Shown: positions 52,224 through 64,000 of the stretch, piece by piece | Layout of the letters: each line of letters opens with the position of its first letter | How positions within the stretch are numbered: the stretch's first letter is position 1 | NCBI RefSeq assembly: GCF_002775205.1 | Contig: NC_036464.1 | Coordinates: forward strand, 2,632,534 to 2,696,533 | DNA: 64,000 nucleotides | Direction of reading: 5' to 3' | DNA from: Xiphophorus maculatus | Taxonomy: Eukaryota; Chordata; Actinopteri; Cyprinodontiformes; Poeciliidae | The notes under the pieces: generated by a model | The model's database searches: none | The model's input: only the letters and a program-made list of their open reading frames with translations | What the model was told of the DNA's origin: nothing | Position numbers and translations under genes: made by a program

Positions 52224-64000
<11,777 letters not shown>

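Overview
This is eukaryotic DNA, almost certainly from a ray-finned (teleost) fish. The evidence is a spliced FISNA-NACHT-LRR innate immune receptor of the type expanded in teleosts, a spliced EML5/EML6-type WD-repeat gene, and a mixed load of L1-, L2-, DIRS-, gypsy-, retrovirus- and hAT-type elements with long CATCC and CA microsatellites. Coding sequence is a small part of the window, and both cellular genes lie on the minus strand.

Region 1, about 0.7 to 48.5 kb, is one very large NLR gene read right to left. A start exon (48485) and two short N-terminal exons (47.9 and 46.8 kb) are followed by a 7.6 kb intron full of transposons. Then come a helical N-terminal exon (39.2 kb), one long FISNA-NACHT exon (38.8 to 37.0 kb), and six 174-bp LRR exons at 36.7, 31.3, 26.0, 9.2, 8.2 and 0.8 kb. 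All exons are open and join in compatible phases. The gene continues past base 1, where the remaining LRR exons or a C-terminal domain would lie.

Five of the six LRR exons sit inside copies of one intron-exon repeat module. The exons at 9.2, 26.0 and 31.3 kb look identical base for base. A further half module without an LRR exon lies at 44.7 to 46.4 kb. The module copies have been split by later insertions: two LTR retroviral elements (10.5 to 19.0 and 19.3 to 24.4 kb), solo LTRs, a tRNA-derived SINE, hAT elements, an L1-like element and a DIRS fragment. Because sister copies keep the empty sites, many insertions can be bounded to the base with their target-site duplications. The picture is a receptor whose ligand-sensing LRR array grew by recent duplication of a transposon-rich module.

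Region 2, 48.5 to 52.2 kb, is intergenic, with one terminal-inverted-repeat element and no convincing gene. Region 3, 52.2 kb to the right edge, is the 3' part of an EML6-like gene: 16 phase-consistent exons encode 738 residues from the end of the second EML module to the stop codon, plus a candidate 21-nt microexon. Its introns carry minisatellites and a 1.8 kb CATCC satellite, and a minisatellite lies just after the stop codon. The two genes share orientation but nothing suggests they work together.
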